Numbered from the stretch's first letter, positions 1-6,368 are shown. The stretch is DNA of 8,166 nt from Bacillota bacterium (GCA_017457585.1 JAFTHD010000262.1:1-8166); one strand, 5' to 3'. Numbers and translations: made by a program. The notes: generated by a model not told the origin, from the letters alone.

Positions 1-1191
1 GAACACGAAAAGAGCATGGCGATCGACAGGATCCTGACGTGAAAGTATACCGCTATCCCCGTTTTTATCGGCATTATGGGGCTCGTATTTTACCTGACCT
101 TCAACGTTATCGGCACATGGCTTCAGGATCTTCTCGCCATTGGAATCGAGGGACTTGCAGGCCTTACGGAAGGTGCCATGCAGGCGGCCGGTGTAAACGG
201 AGCCATTCAGGGACTTGTTATAGACGGAATATTTGAAGGCGTCGGCAGCGTGCTCAGCTTCCTGCCGATCATCGTCACCATGTTCTTCTTCCTCTCCCTT
301 TTGGAGGACAGCGGCTACATCGCAAGGGTCGCCTTCTTCATGGACAAGATACTGCGAAAGTTAGGGCTCTCCGGGCGCAGCATCGTGCCTATGCTCATCG
401 GTTTCGGCTGCACCGTTCCTGCAGTAATGTCTACGAGAACGCTGCCCAGCGAACGGGACAGGAAGATGACCATACTTCTGACTCCGTTTATGAGCTGCAC
501 CGCAAAACTTCCGATATATGCTTTCTTCGTAAGCGCCTTCTTCCCGGGTCACGGCGGGCTCATCATGACCGGAATCTACGTGCTCGGAATGGTCTGCGGA
601 ATACTCGTTGCGCTGCTTTACAAGAAGACCCTGTTCCGAGGGGAACCGGTTCCTTTCGTCATGGAGCTTCCCAACTACAGACTTCCGGGGCTGAGAAACG
701 TGCTTCAGTTGCTCTGGGAAAAGGCGAAGGATTTCCTTCAGCGAGCCTTCTCCATCATACTCATTGCAACCATCGTCGTATGGTTCCTGCAGAGCTTCGA
801 CTTTAAGCTGAACATGGTGAGCGACTCTCAGGACAGCATACTGGCTACCATTGCCGGATTCATCGTGCCGGTATTCGCCCCCGTCGGTCTGGGCGACTGG
901 AGGATCGTCACTGCGCTTATCAGCGGATTTATGGCAAAGGAAAGCGTTGTCTCCGTGCTCGGCGTTCTCTTTGGAACTTCCGGCGGCGTTACAGCGCTCA
1001 TGAGTCCCCTCACGGCTGCATCACTTCTCGTGTTCAGCCTGCTCTACACCCCTTGCGTAGCTGCAGTCGCTTCGATAAGGCGTGAACTTGGAAGCAAGTG
1101 GGCCTGGTACGTCGTTCTCTGGCAGTGCATCATCGCCTGGATCGTCGCGCTCATCGTACGGCTCATCGGGCTGGCAATGGGCATCGTTTAA
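1..1191 (+). CDS. feoB: Ferrous iron transport protein B (FeoB), 5'-partial, interrupted by an in-frame TGA
   Basis: This is the C-terminal, membrane-embedded part of FeoB, the GTPase-coupled Fe(II) permease of the inner membrane. The frame runs from base 1 (EHEKSMAIDRILT, the end of the cytosolic G-protein/helical spacer) to TAA at 1189-1191. After the break come the FeoB hallmarks: LEDSGYIARVAF, the gate motif GFGCTVPAVMSTRTL with PFMSCTAKLPIY about 25 residues later, and the second gate region GFMAKESVVSVLG. Many hydrophobic helices follow. Codon 14 (40-42) is TGA, exactly between spacer and first membrane helix, where homologues usually have a polar or small residue (family knowledge). 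The frame is the same on both sides, so it is a nonsense codon and not a frameshift. The only in-frame start soon after it is ATG 76, with no ribosome site. The gene is therefore a fresh pseudogene, a sequence error, or is recoded. Family identity is very secure; function is uncertain. Confidence 0.93.
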
Positions 1192-1198
1192 TACCGCA

Positions 1199-1373
1199 GC
1201 GCCGGACCTGCTCGCTTTAACGATTCTCTCGGATTCATAGGACGCGTCAACCGCGCCAGAATCTCGCGAACGCTTCATGCGCCGGACTTGCGGCTTGAAT
1301 GATCCCCTCGGATACAGACGATGTGTCGCTTGCGCCAGAATATCTTGACCGCTTCATACGCCGGACTTGCGGC
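1199..1373 (+). repeat. Imperfect ~80-bp tandem repeat between feoB and the Cys-rich gene
   Basis: Two near-full copies (about 1199-1278 and 1279-1357) and a short third copy (about 1358-1373) can be aligned by eye. Each begins with (G/A)CGCCGGAC(C/T)TG; the shared core GCCGGAC starts at 1201, 1281 and 1360, giving periods of 80 and 79. The full copies also share CTCGGAT in the middle and GCGCCAGAAT ... CGCTTCAT near the end. The period is not a multiple of three and no credible gene spans it. It fills most of the 244-base gap inside an otherwise tight gene cluster. Function is unknown; it could be a repetitive element fragment or a processing or attenuation site. Confidence 0.7.
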
Positions 1374-1383
1374 GGCCGGCTTT
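1359..1383 (+). terminator. Possible weak hairpin/terminator after feoB
   Basis: GCCGG and CCGGC flank an 11-base loop and are followed by TTTAAAT. The stem is short and the T-run is only three bases, so it may be a weak attenuator or simply part of the third repeat copy. Confidence 0.25.
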
Positions 1384-1424
1384 AAATCAACACGCCGTGC
1401 CATCATTTTACGCAATACATTTGG

Positions 1425-1429
1425 AGGCA
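1425..1429 (+). promoter_or_regulatory. Ribosome binding site that sets a GTG start
   Basis: GGAGG lies seven to eight bases before GTG 1436. It supports this start over an upstream ATG at 1367 in the same frame, which would add an unlikely charged leader of 23 residues drawn from the repeat region. Confidence 0.6.
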
Positions 1430-1435
1430 CTCCCC

Positions 1436-1609
1436 GTGAAAATAATAGATATCGTAATACTCATCCTGCTTGCGGTCTGCGTGGCGCTTGCCATACGCCA
1501 CATGATCAGAAACCGCGGAAATAACTGTTACGGCAACTGCGCCGGCTGCACCGGCAAGTGCAAGTACGCTGATGGCTTTGATGAAAGAGAAAAAGGAGAT
1601 TTAAAATGA
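1436..1609 (+). CDS. FeoB-associated Cys-rich membrane protein
   Basis: A 57-residue peptide with one membrane helix (about residues 4-21, IDIVILILLAVCVALAI) and a short basic linker (RHMIRNR). A cysteine cluster CYGNCAGCTGKC follows, with Cys31, 35, 38 and 42 spaced C-x3-C-x2-C-x3-C. This is the pattern of the small FeoB-associated Cys-rich proteins found after feoB in Firmicutes. Their exact role is not settled; metal or iron-sulphur binding next to the FeoB pore is plausible (inference). The GTG start at 1436 has a good GGAGG upstream. The TGA stop at 1607-1609 overlaps the ATG of the next gene (ATGA), so the two are probably translationally coupled. The 244-base gap to feoB is unusually long for this gene pair. 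Confidence 0.85.
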   Translation: MKIIDIVILILLAVCVALAIRHMIRNRGNNCYGNCAGCTGKCKYADGFDEREKGDLK

Positions 1610-1983
1610 CAGGAAATATTGTAATCGGAATCGTCCTCATCCTCGCAATAATCTGGGGCATAAACAAAGTTCGCTCCAATGCAAAGCGCGGTTCCGCATG
1701 CTGCGGGGAAAGGGAAGAAGCCGTGGCTAAGACGCCTGTGGCAGACAAGAACGAGAGCCACTATCCGCATCATGTGGACATGTCCATCGGCGGCATGACC
1801 TGCGAGAACTGCGCTCGCCGTGTGGAAAATGCCTTGAACTCACTTCCAGGCACCTGGGCTAAGGTGGACATATCCGGCAAGAAGGCTTCCGTCCTCCTAA
1901 AAAACGAGCCCGACGAAGGTGTTCTTCGCCAGGCTGTAACTTCCGCCGGTTATTCGGTTGTAGATGTGTCGCAGTCCAAGTGA
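1606..1983 (+). CDS. Membrane-anchored heavy-metal-associated (HMA, CopZ-like) domain protein
   Basis: This 125-residue protein has an N-terminal membrane helix (about residues 4-20, NIVIGIVLILAIIWGIN) and a basic stop-transfer stretch KVRSNAKR. A Cys pair (ACC, 32-33), a hydrophilic His-bearing linker (SHYPHHVD) and a C-terminal HMA domain (about 57-123) follow. The HMA metal site is GMTCENC at 63-69, with Cys66 and Cys69 as the expected soft-metal ligands. HMA domains bind Cu(I), Zn(II) or similar ions. Tethering to the membrane, overlap with the Cys-rich gene and position behind feoB suggest a metal chaperone or sensor for this transport locus, but the metal cannot be read from sequence. 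The start overlaps the preceding stop, and AAAAGGAG lies 7-8 bases upstream. It ends in TGA. Confidence 0.85.
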   Translation: MTGNIVIGIVLILAIIWGINKVRSNAKRGSACCGEREEAVAKTPVADKNESHYPHHVDMSIGGMTCENCARRVENALNSLPGTWAKVDISGKKASVLLKNEPDEGVLRQAVTSAGYSVVDVSQSK

Positions 1984-1984
1984 C

Positions 1985-1990
1985 AGGAGG
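1985..1990 (+). promoter_or_regulatory. Orphan Shine-Dalgarno-like sequence
   Basis: AGGAGG follows the HMA stop codon directly, but no ATG, GTG or TTG with a usable frame follows at normal spacing. It may be the remnant of a lost third gene of the operon, or chance. Confidence 0.3.
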
Positions 1991-2074
1991 ATTAAAACTC
2001 TTCTGTATTATTCACGTTTAAATTTTAGTTTTGGGTATCTAAACCGCTTCCCAAATGACGAAATTAAAACTATT

Positions 2075-2125
2075 ACACGAAAACAGTACGTTTGTTTTAC
2101 TTGTTTCGTGTTTTTTCACGAAACA
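2075..2125. terminator. Overlapping hairpins, probable bidirectional terminator between convergent genes
   Basis: TGTTTCGTG (2102-2110) and CACGAAACA (2117-2125) form a perfect 9-bp inverted repeat around a six-T loop. ACACGAAA (2075-2082) can instead pair with TTTCGTGT (2104-2111), giving a larger hairpin followed by a T-run on the plus strand. On the minus strand the A/T pattern also allows termination. It sits about 100 bases after the HMA gene and 44 bases beyond the stop of the convergent SF0329-like gene, a natural place for a shared terminator. Confidence 0.6.
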
Positions 2126-2168
2126 CATCAAAATATTAAAACTCTACCCATAATATTAACCAATCGTT

Positions 2169-2723
2169 TTATTTTAGACTCGAGGATTCAATACCTTCGG
2201 CTTCGAAGCGCAGACGATAGAACTTCTGAAGCCATTCCGGCTGGTCTGCAATCCTTGCAACCTGTTTTTCGAGGGTTCTTATGCCAACCCTTCGGTCGAG
2301 AATTGCAAACAATCTGCATACCGGGTCCTCGTCTGTAAGGCTGGCTTTAATATCCTGATTCAGATATCTATTGATAACCCATGGCACTTCATAGGAATCC
2401 ACGATTCCCTGACTTACCGAAATGCTTCGCGCCTCTTCTTCAGCGGCGCGATTTTCTTCATCGTGCAGAAACTCTTTGCCCGTCCACTCACGCTCCGGAA
2501 TATTTCGCTCCGCTTCAATCTGCCAGGCAATCTTTGTATAATTGTTTTCGTTGTACGGATTAGCCTGAAACCACTCTTTGCCGTCCACCCTGATCGCAAA
2601 TCTGCCGTATTCATCCGGCGCACCGTGATAGTTGGTGCGAAAGTACTGTACACGTCCTCTCAAACTCTCGTATAGCAAATCCTTCTCTAACCTTTTCCTT
2701 ATGCAGCTCCATGAATCTGCCAC
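2169..2723 (-). CDS. SF0329 family protein of unknown function
   Basis: A 184-residue soluble protein with no signal peptide or membrane helix. It resembles the SF0329 family of small conserved proteins. Recognisable parts are the opening segment ending SLRGRVQYFRTNY, the VDGKEWF segment (47-52), the region around VINRYLNQDI (117-125), and the conserved C-terminal stretch RLFAILDRRVGIRTLEK (about 137-153). Biochemical function of the family is unknown. The reading frame extends further upstream inside the acetyltransferase gene, but GTG 2723 is preferred because AGAGGAG lies about seven bases before it and the homologous N-terminus begins there. It starts 19 bases after the acetyltransferase stop, so both are probably on one message. 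It ends in TAA. Confidence 0.75.
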   Translation of the reverse strand: MADSWSCIRKRLEKDLLYESLRGRVQYFRTNYHGAPDEYGRFAIRVDGKEWFQANPYNENNYTKIAWQIEAERNIPEREWTGKEFLHDEENRAAEEEARSISVSQGIVDSYEVPWVINRYLNQDIKASLTDEDPVCRLFAILDRRVGIRTLEKQVARIADQPEWLQKFYRLRFEAEGIESSSLK

Positions 2724-2742
2724 TACTTTTCTCCTCTCGATC

Positions 2743-3249
2743 TCACAACTTGTCTGACTTCTCGTAGGCCAATCTCGGATAATCGTCTTCTTCCACGTAG
2801 ATGGTCCCGCAATGGGTGAACCCGAGCCGCTCCATGAGCCTTTGCATGACCTTGTTATCCCCGTGGGTATCCACCCTGATATGGCCGCACTGCCCATATG
2901 CCCAGTCTATACAAAACGCGCCGATTCCCTTTTCAGAGCCGTCACCTGCCAGCCTGTGCACAACGCCGTATGGGCTTTCATCAAGCCAGCCGCCTTCTTC
3001 GATGTTCCTGTAGGTCGGTTCAATATCCTCCCCCTGAATAAAGAAAAAAGTCCCTATAATTTCTCCTTCATCGTTCAGACAGACATAGCTGTTTCCATCT
3101 TTAATATCCCTGTGAATCAGCGCCTCAGGCGGCCAGTTGGTAGGCCCCCACTGATTCGGATTGCCCGTCCTTGCCATATAGTTCCGGGCATATTCGTATA
3201 TCTCCAACATTTGTGGAACATCCTGCTCCGTCGATTTCCTGATTTTCAC
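2743..3249 (-). CDS. GNAT family N-acetyltransferase
   Basis: A 168-residue GCN5-related acetyltransferase. The N-terminus MKIRKSTEQDVPQMLEIY is the usual beta1-alpha1 start. GEIIGTFFF (62-70) fits the beta strand before the acetyl-CoA site. VVHRLAGDGSEKGIGAFCID (96-115) holds the pyrophosphate-binding loop region, and HIRVDTHGDNKVMQRLMERL followed by GF (123-144) is the classic motif B with its D-x-x-N-x-x-M-x-x-L-x-x-x-G-F pattern. The acceptor substrate cannot be told from sequence. GTG 3249 has AAAGGAG eight bases upstream. It is the first gene of a two-gene unit with the SF0329-like gene. A candidate extended -10 promoter lies far upstream at 3599-3607, which would give a leader of about 340 bases. 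Confidence 0.88.
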   Translation of the reverse strand: MKIRKSTEQDVPQMLEIYEYARNYMARTGNPNQWGPTNWPPEALIHRDIKDGNSYVCLNDEGEIIGTFFFIQGEDIEPTYRNIEEGGWLDESPYGVVHRLAGDGSEKGIGAFCIDWAYGQCGHIRVDTHGDNKVMQRLMERLGFTHCGTIYVEEDDYPRLAYEKSDKL

Positions 3250-3379
3250 GCTTTTATCTCCTTTGCGATTATCTATAGCCTTCCTGAAGTCGCACCTCCA
3301 TATCCGCTGTCGCCTCTAACGAACTTACTCCTTGCCCTCCGAGTCCAAGTTTTACTGCAAAATGATTGTTCTAAATCAG

Positions 3380-3476
3380 TTCTGTTCAGTAAATTAGCCG
3401 GTTTCCCGTATTTATGCGCCGCTTTGAGCGCAGGTTACTGTATCCAAAAGCAGTGCGAGCCATTCTGTTCAGTAAA
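3380..3476. repeat. 14-bp direct repeat TTCTGTTCAGTAAA, two copies 83 bases apart
   Basis: Copies at 3380-3393 and 3463-3476 are identical. The second copy also forms a hairpin with ACTGAAC at 3490-3496. Related sequence TTTTACTG occurs near 3351 and GATTTACTGAA at 3568. On the minus strand, where transcription is expected, the core reads TTTACTGAACAGAA. Confidence 0.65.
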
Positions 3477-3598
3477 ATCTTGAGGTTCCACTGAACGAAT
3501 AGTGATAATCTTTGTAACTTATCAGGAGCACCGACTTGTTTGGGCAAAATACAGGCATAAATCTCAGGATTTACTGAAAAAATTTTATTTTTACGCCG

Positions 3599-3607
3599 AT
3601 TATATCA
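3599..3607 (-). promoter_or_regulatory. Candidate extended -10 promoter for the acetyltransferase unit
   Basis: The minus strand reads TGATATAAT, a perfect TATAAT with an upstream TGn. No good -35 was found at 17 bases, which extended -10 promoters can tolerate. A start near 3592 would give a leader of roughly 340 bases before GTG 3249. Confidence 0.4.
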
Positions 3608-3688
3608 GTGACGCTGACACTCATACAGCACCACGGCCGTTTCACGTCACACGGCATTTCTTTTCACACGCCGAATACCAATCTTTTA

Positions 3689-4249
3689 TTATCTGTACTC
3701 GCATCCTTCCAAGTGGTCGTTGACGATTCCGATGGACTGCAGGAACGAGTATGTTATCACCGGTCCAACAAAGGCGATGCCTCTCTTCTTCATATCCTTG
3801 CTCATTTCCCTGGACACCTCCGATACCGTCGGTATCTCCTCCGGAGTCTTCCACCTGCCGTCCTTCTGCTCGCCGCCAGTGAAGCTCCAAAGGTAGGCGT
3901 CAAAGGATCCGAACGCTTCCTGTATCGCTTTTACCGCCCGGGCGTTATTCCTGACGCTGAAAATTTTGCTCCTGTTTCGTATGAGGCCGGAATGATCCAT
4001 GAGCGCTTCAAGCTCCTCATCGGTCATGGCGGCACAGGCGTCTATGTCAAAACCACGAAAGGCCTTACGGTATGCTTCTCTCTTGTGCATGATGGTCTTC
4101 CAGGAAAGTCCCACGCTGGCACCTTCAAGACAGAGCATTTCAAATTGAAACCTGTCATCGTGATTCACTTTGCACCATTCATGGTCGTGGTACTCTTCCA
4201 GTATGGGATCTCCTTCATACCAGCCACGGCATCTGTTTTCGCTGCTCAT
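3689..4249 (-). CDS. tag: DNA-3-methyladenine glycosylase I (Tag)
   Basis: A 186-residue base-excision repair enzyme that removes 3-methyladenine from alkylated DNA, leaving an abasic site. It is collinear with E. coli Tag (compared from memory). The structural zinc ligands are present: Cys7 (RCRGW), His21 (YHDHEW), His179 and Cys183 (NDHLEGCEYR). The base-pocket residues Tyr20, Glu42 (FEMLCLEG) and Trp50 (GLSW) match E. coli Tyr16, Glu38 and Trp46. The KKRGIAFVGPVITYSFLQ segment (154-171) is the usual helix-hairpin-helix region. ATG 4249 is chosen over ATG 4255 because GGAG is about eight bases from the former and only two from the latter. It follows the SDR gene by 23 bases as the last gene of the mmcQ-SDR-tag operon. 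It ends in TAA. No missing key residue was seen. Confidence 0.95.
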   Translation of the reverse strand: MSSENRCRGWYEGDPILEEYHDHEWCKVNHDDRFQFEMLCLEGASVGLSWKTIMHKREAYRKAFRGFDIDACAAMTDEELEALMDHSGLIRNRSKIFSVRNNARAVKAIQEAFGSFDAYLWSFTGGEQKDGRWKTPEEIPTVSEVSREMSKDMKKRGIAFVGPVITYSFLQSIGIVNDHLEGCEYR

Positions 4250-4272
4250 CTGCATCTCTCCTCTTCTGGCCG

Positions 4273-5298
4273 TTAAATGTTTGCCTTCGCCGCCTCAAGG
4301 ACATCTATGACCCGGTCACACCAGGCGTCGAACTCCGGGTCTTCAATCTGGCATTCCTCAGGATGGGAGAGGATATAATCGAGGGCTATGCGCACCCCTT
4401 TGTTAAAAGGCACCGTCGTTCCCATCTCCGGAACGATTCTCTTCAACTTACTGTTGTCAAATACCACCGAGACGGATTTGTCTCCTATGAGACTTCCCGT
4501 GAAATCGTATCCGTATTTATCGCCCGTGGCCGCGAGGAATTCCGACGCTACGCGGTAGGCGTGCATCTCTTTTCCAAGAGCGTCTGCAATCGTCTCGTAG
4601 ATTTGATTCCAGGAAAGGGTTTCATCGCTGGTAATCTGGAAGGCCTCGCCTATGGCGTGGCGATTCCCCATGAGACCCGTGTATCCTATGGCAAAATCCC
4701 TGTTGAAGGTCATCGTCCAGAGGGATGAACCGTCCCCCTGTATTATCACCGGTTTTTCATCCATGATTCTCTTAATGACCTGCCAGAACCCTTTGCGTCC
4801 ATGAACGCCCAGAGGAATATGCCGCTCATCGTATGTGTGGCTCGGCCTCACGATCGTCACCGGGAAGCCCTTGTCCCTATATTTTTTCATGAGAAAGTCT
4901 TCGCAGGCGATCTTGTTTCTCGAGTATTCCCAAAACGGGTTCGCAAGTGTCGTTCCCTCTGTGATTACATAGTCCCTGGAAGGTTTGTTGTAGGCGGAGG
5001 CTGAACTCGTAAAGATGTACTGATTCGTTCTGCCGTTAAACAGTCTGTAGTCCCTCTCCACGTCCTTCGGCTCAAAGGCGATAAAATCGCAGACTGCATC
5101 GAACGCAAGACCCTTCAGCTTTCTTGCAATATCTGCTTCATCTGAAATATCACCCGTTATCTGATGTACCCCCTGCGGAAGCACGTCCGTCCTGCTGCCT
5201 CTATTGATGACCCAGACTTCCCAGTCAAGCTCGCATACGAGACGCCTAACGACTGCGGTGCTTATCGTTCCCGTTCCTCCGATAAATAACGCTTTCAT
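4273..5298 (-). CDS. NAD-dependent epimerase/dehydratase family protein (extended SDR)
   Basis: A 341-residue Rossmann-fold oxidoreductase or epimerase. The N-terminal dinucleotide site is MKALFIGGTGTIS (GxxGxxx type, residues 7-13) after a beta strand. The second strand ends VINRG (30-34), a cofactor-selecting position. GDISD (49-53) fits the adenine-contacting Asp. TSSASAY (97-103) carries the catalytic Ser, and YSRNK (125-129) is the Y-x-x-x-K catalytic pair. IVRPSHTYDERH (149-160) is the usual start of the substrate domain. Substrate is unknown; the family includes sugar-nucleotide epimerases and related enzymes. ATG 5298 has GGAGGAGAAG upstream; the long N-terminal extension of the open frame beyond it lies inside the mmcQ-like gene and is not real. 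Its ATG overlaps the TGA of the upstream gene (ATGA), so translation is probably coupled. Confidence 0.9.
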   Translation of the reverse strand: MKALFIGGTGTISTAVVRRLVCELDWEVWVINRGSRTDVLPQGVHQITGDISDEADIARKLKGLAFDAVCDFIAFEPKDVERDYRLFNGRTNQYIFTSSASAYNKPSRDYVITEGTTLANPFWEYSRNKIACEDFLMKKYRDKGFPVTIVRPSHTYDERHIPLGVHGRKGFWQVIKRIMDEKPVIIQGDGSSLWTMTFNRDFAIGYTGLMGNRHAIGEAFQITSDETLSWNQIYETIADALGKEMHAYRVASEFLAATGDKYGYDFTGSLIGDKSVSVVFDNSKLKRIVPEMGTTVPFNKGVRIALDYILSHPEECQIEDPEFDAWCDRVIDVLEAAKANI

Positions 5299-6368
5299 CT
5301 CTTCTCCTCCTTTTTCATTGCTTCCAAAAGTTCCGCGGGCATCCTCCGGGCGCCGCGTATTGCAGAGCCGCCGTGCTCCTTCATAAAGCTGAGGGAGAAC
5401 TTCTCCTTGGGATACCGCTCGATTAGCCTTATTCTCATGGAGCGGTCGTACCCTTCTCTGCCTTTGAACATACCGTGATATCCTAAGTCCACTGCGGTCA
5501 CAAGGCACCTGTACATGATGGCGGAATTGGGCGCCGCGCTATAGATGTAAACCTGGTCACCTGGTGTTATGTTGTTGTGCTGGTGCCACTCGATTTCGCC
5601 CGTCTTTGCAAATCCCGCGTCCACATCGTACATGGCTGGATTCGACGGAATGATCCACGCATCCCCGTTCACCTTTCCTGCCGCCTTGCCGGCGGTAAGA
5701 TTCCAGCTCTCATCTATCAGCGCCATGATCTCATCGTCTGTCAGCGTATCGTCCAAGGTCACGCTGATCCAGTGCTTCTTGTTCATGTGCCATCCGTTGT
5801 ATATCCCGGGCCTCTCTACGAGTGCCGGTATTTCCTCCGGGACTTCCTTCAGGTTGATAACTTCAACGATTTCCTCCGTTGCTCCGGCATTTGCTGGCAT
5901 CAGTTTATTTCGTTCCACGGTCAGAATGGCCGCAAACCATTTCCCGTTGTCCTGCCTCTTGAATGTACCGTTTCCCGGATACCTGTCCCACGGGAATTCC
6001 GCTTTCGCGCCGTATGAACGTTCTATAGCGAGTGCAATTCTGTTGGCCTGGTCATAGGAAAAGTTCACGGAAGTGAAACATGCCTCCGCGATCCTTCCGA
6101 GAAGCGCCGCGTAGCTTTCACGCAAAGCGCCCACGAATCCTCCGGTGTAGTCCTTTACGCGAATGGGCAGGTACTCTTCACCCGTGTCAAGATCCGTAAC
6201 TATGCCAGACACGCCGCCGTCTCCGCTCACCGTAATCTCCGCTTCAAACTGATCTTCAAAGAACTTTTTCCTGTACACGGCACGCCCGGACTCGCGAAGG
6301 AATCCTGCGCCCTCAAGCTTCTCAAATATCGGTCTTTTTCTCTTAAAAAATTCCTGCTCTATGCTCAT
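5295..6368 (-). CDS. MmcQ/YjbR-like protein fused to a C-terminal PUA/EVE-like domain
   Basis: A 357-residue soluble protein with three parts. Residues 1-100 form an N-terminal module (RPIFEKLEGAGF ... YRKKFFEDQFEAEI). Residues about 104-226 match the MmcQ/YjbR family: a start SYDQANRIALAIE, then FPWDRYPGNGTFKR, and the typical end GWHMNKKHWISVTLDD. Residues about 236-345 look like an EVE/PUA-type fold, with WIIPSNPAMYD near the start and GDQVYIYSAAPNSAIMYRC in the middle. YjbR-like proteins have a fold seen in some DNA-binding proteins, and EVE/PUA domains often read modified bases or RNA (family knowledge); the joint role is unknown. ATG 6368 has GAGG eight bases before; TTG 6374 is too close to it. 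It is the first gene of the operon with the SDR gene and tag. It ends in TGA. Confidence 0.78.
   Translation of the reverse strand: MSIEQEFFKRKRPIFEKLEGAGFLRESGRAVYRKKFFEDQFEAEITVSGDGGVSGIVTDLDTGEEYLPIRVKDYTGGFVGALRESYAALLGRIAEACFTSVNFSYDQANRIALAIERSYGAKAEFPWDRYPGNGTFKRQDNGKWFAAILTVERNKLMPANAGATEEIVEVINLKEVPEEIPALVERPGIYNGWHMNKKHWISVTLDDTLTDDEIMALIDESWNLTAGKAAGKVNGDAWIIPSNPAMYDVDAGFAKTGEIEWHQHNNITPGDQVYIYSAAPNSAIMYRCLVTAVDLGYHGMFKGREGYDRSMRIRLIERYPKEKFSLSFMKEHGGSAIRGARRMPAELLEAMKKEEKR

Larger units (their letters stand above)
1984..2168. other. AT-rich intergenic region between convergent genes
   Basis: No gene is supported here. The stretch is much richer in A/T than its neighbours. It contains the overlapping hairpins at 2075-2125 and three copies of ATTAAAACT (1991, 2063, 2135) spaced exactly 72 bases apart; the intervening DNA is not otherwise clearly repeated. 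Confidence 0.5.
3250..3688. other. 439-base gene-free region with 14-bp repeats and a candidate promoter
   Basis: No convincing gene is seen on either strand. The region holds a 14-bp exact direct repeat (3380-3393 and 3463-3476) and a 7-bp inverted repeat (3467-3473 with 3490-3496). An inverse-oriented relative, GATTTACTGAA, lies at 3568-3578. An extended -10 motif points towards the acetyltransferase gene. No clear terminator was found after tag on the minus strand, so read-through from the upstream operon is possible. Confidence 0.5.

Noticed and set aside
40..81. Selenocysteine reading of the FeoB TGA
   Set aside because: Only a CCCC (57-60) / GGGG (78-81) pair with a 17-base loop is seen downstream, not a convincing bacterial SECIS, and FeoB is not a known selenoprotein family.
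1321..1524. Open frame across the tandem repeat and Cys-rich gene
   Set aside because: No ribosome site, arginine-rich shadow-like composition, and it overlaps a better-supported gene in another frame.
3269..3301. 10-codon upstream frame (MEVRLQEGYR) just before the acetyltransferase gene
   Set aside because: Too short and poorly preceded by a ribosome site to support a leader peptide.
3386..3463. 25-codon minus-strand frame (MARTAFGYSNLRSKRR...) whose start and stop lie in the two 14-bp repeats
   Set aside because: The placement is curious but there is no ribosome site and no known family, so it is not called a gene.
3380..3476. CRISPR-like repeat-spacer pattern
   Set aside because: Only two 14-bp copies, repeat too short, and no cas genes are present.
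2812..3483. Long plus-strand open frame opposite the acetyltransferase gene
   Set aside because: It is the shadow of the minus-strand gene: no ribosome site, no family motif, and it runs into the repeat-bearing gap.
3608..4276. Plus-strand open frame opposite tag
   Set aside because: It is fully antisense to a well-conserved glycosylase and has no recognisable domain.
4273..5508. 70-residue N-terminal extension of the SDR protein
   Set aside because: It lies wholly inside the upstream mmcQ-like gene; the Rossmann strand begins at ATG 5298 with a strong ribosome site.
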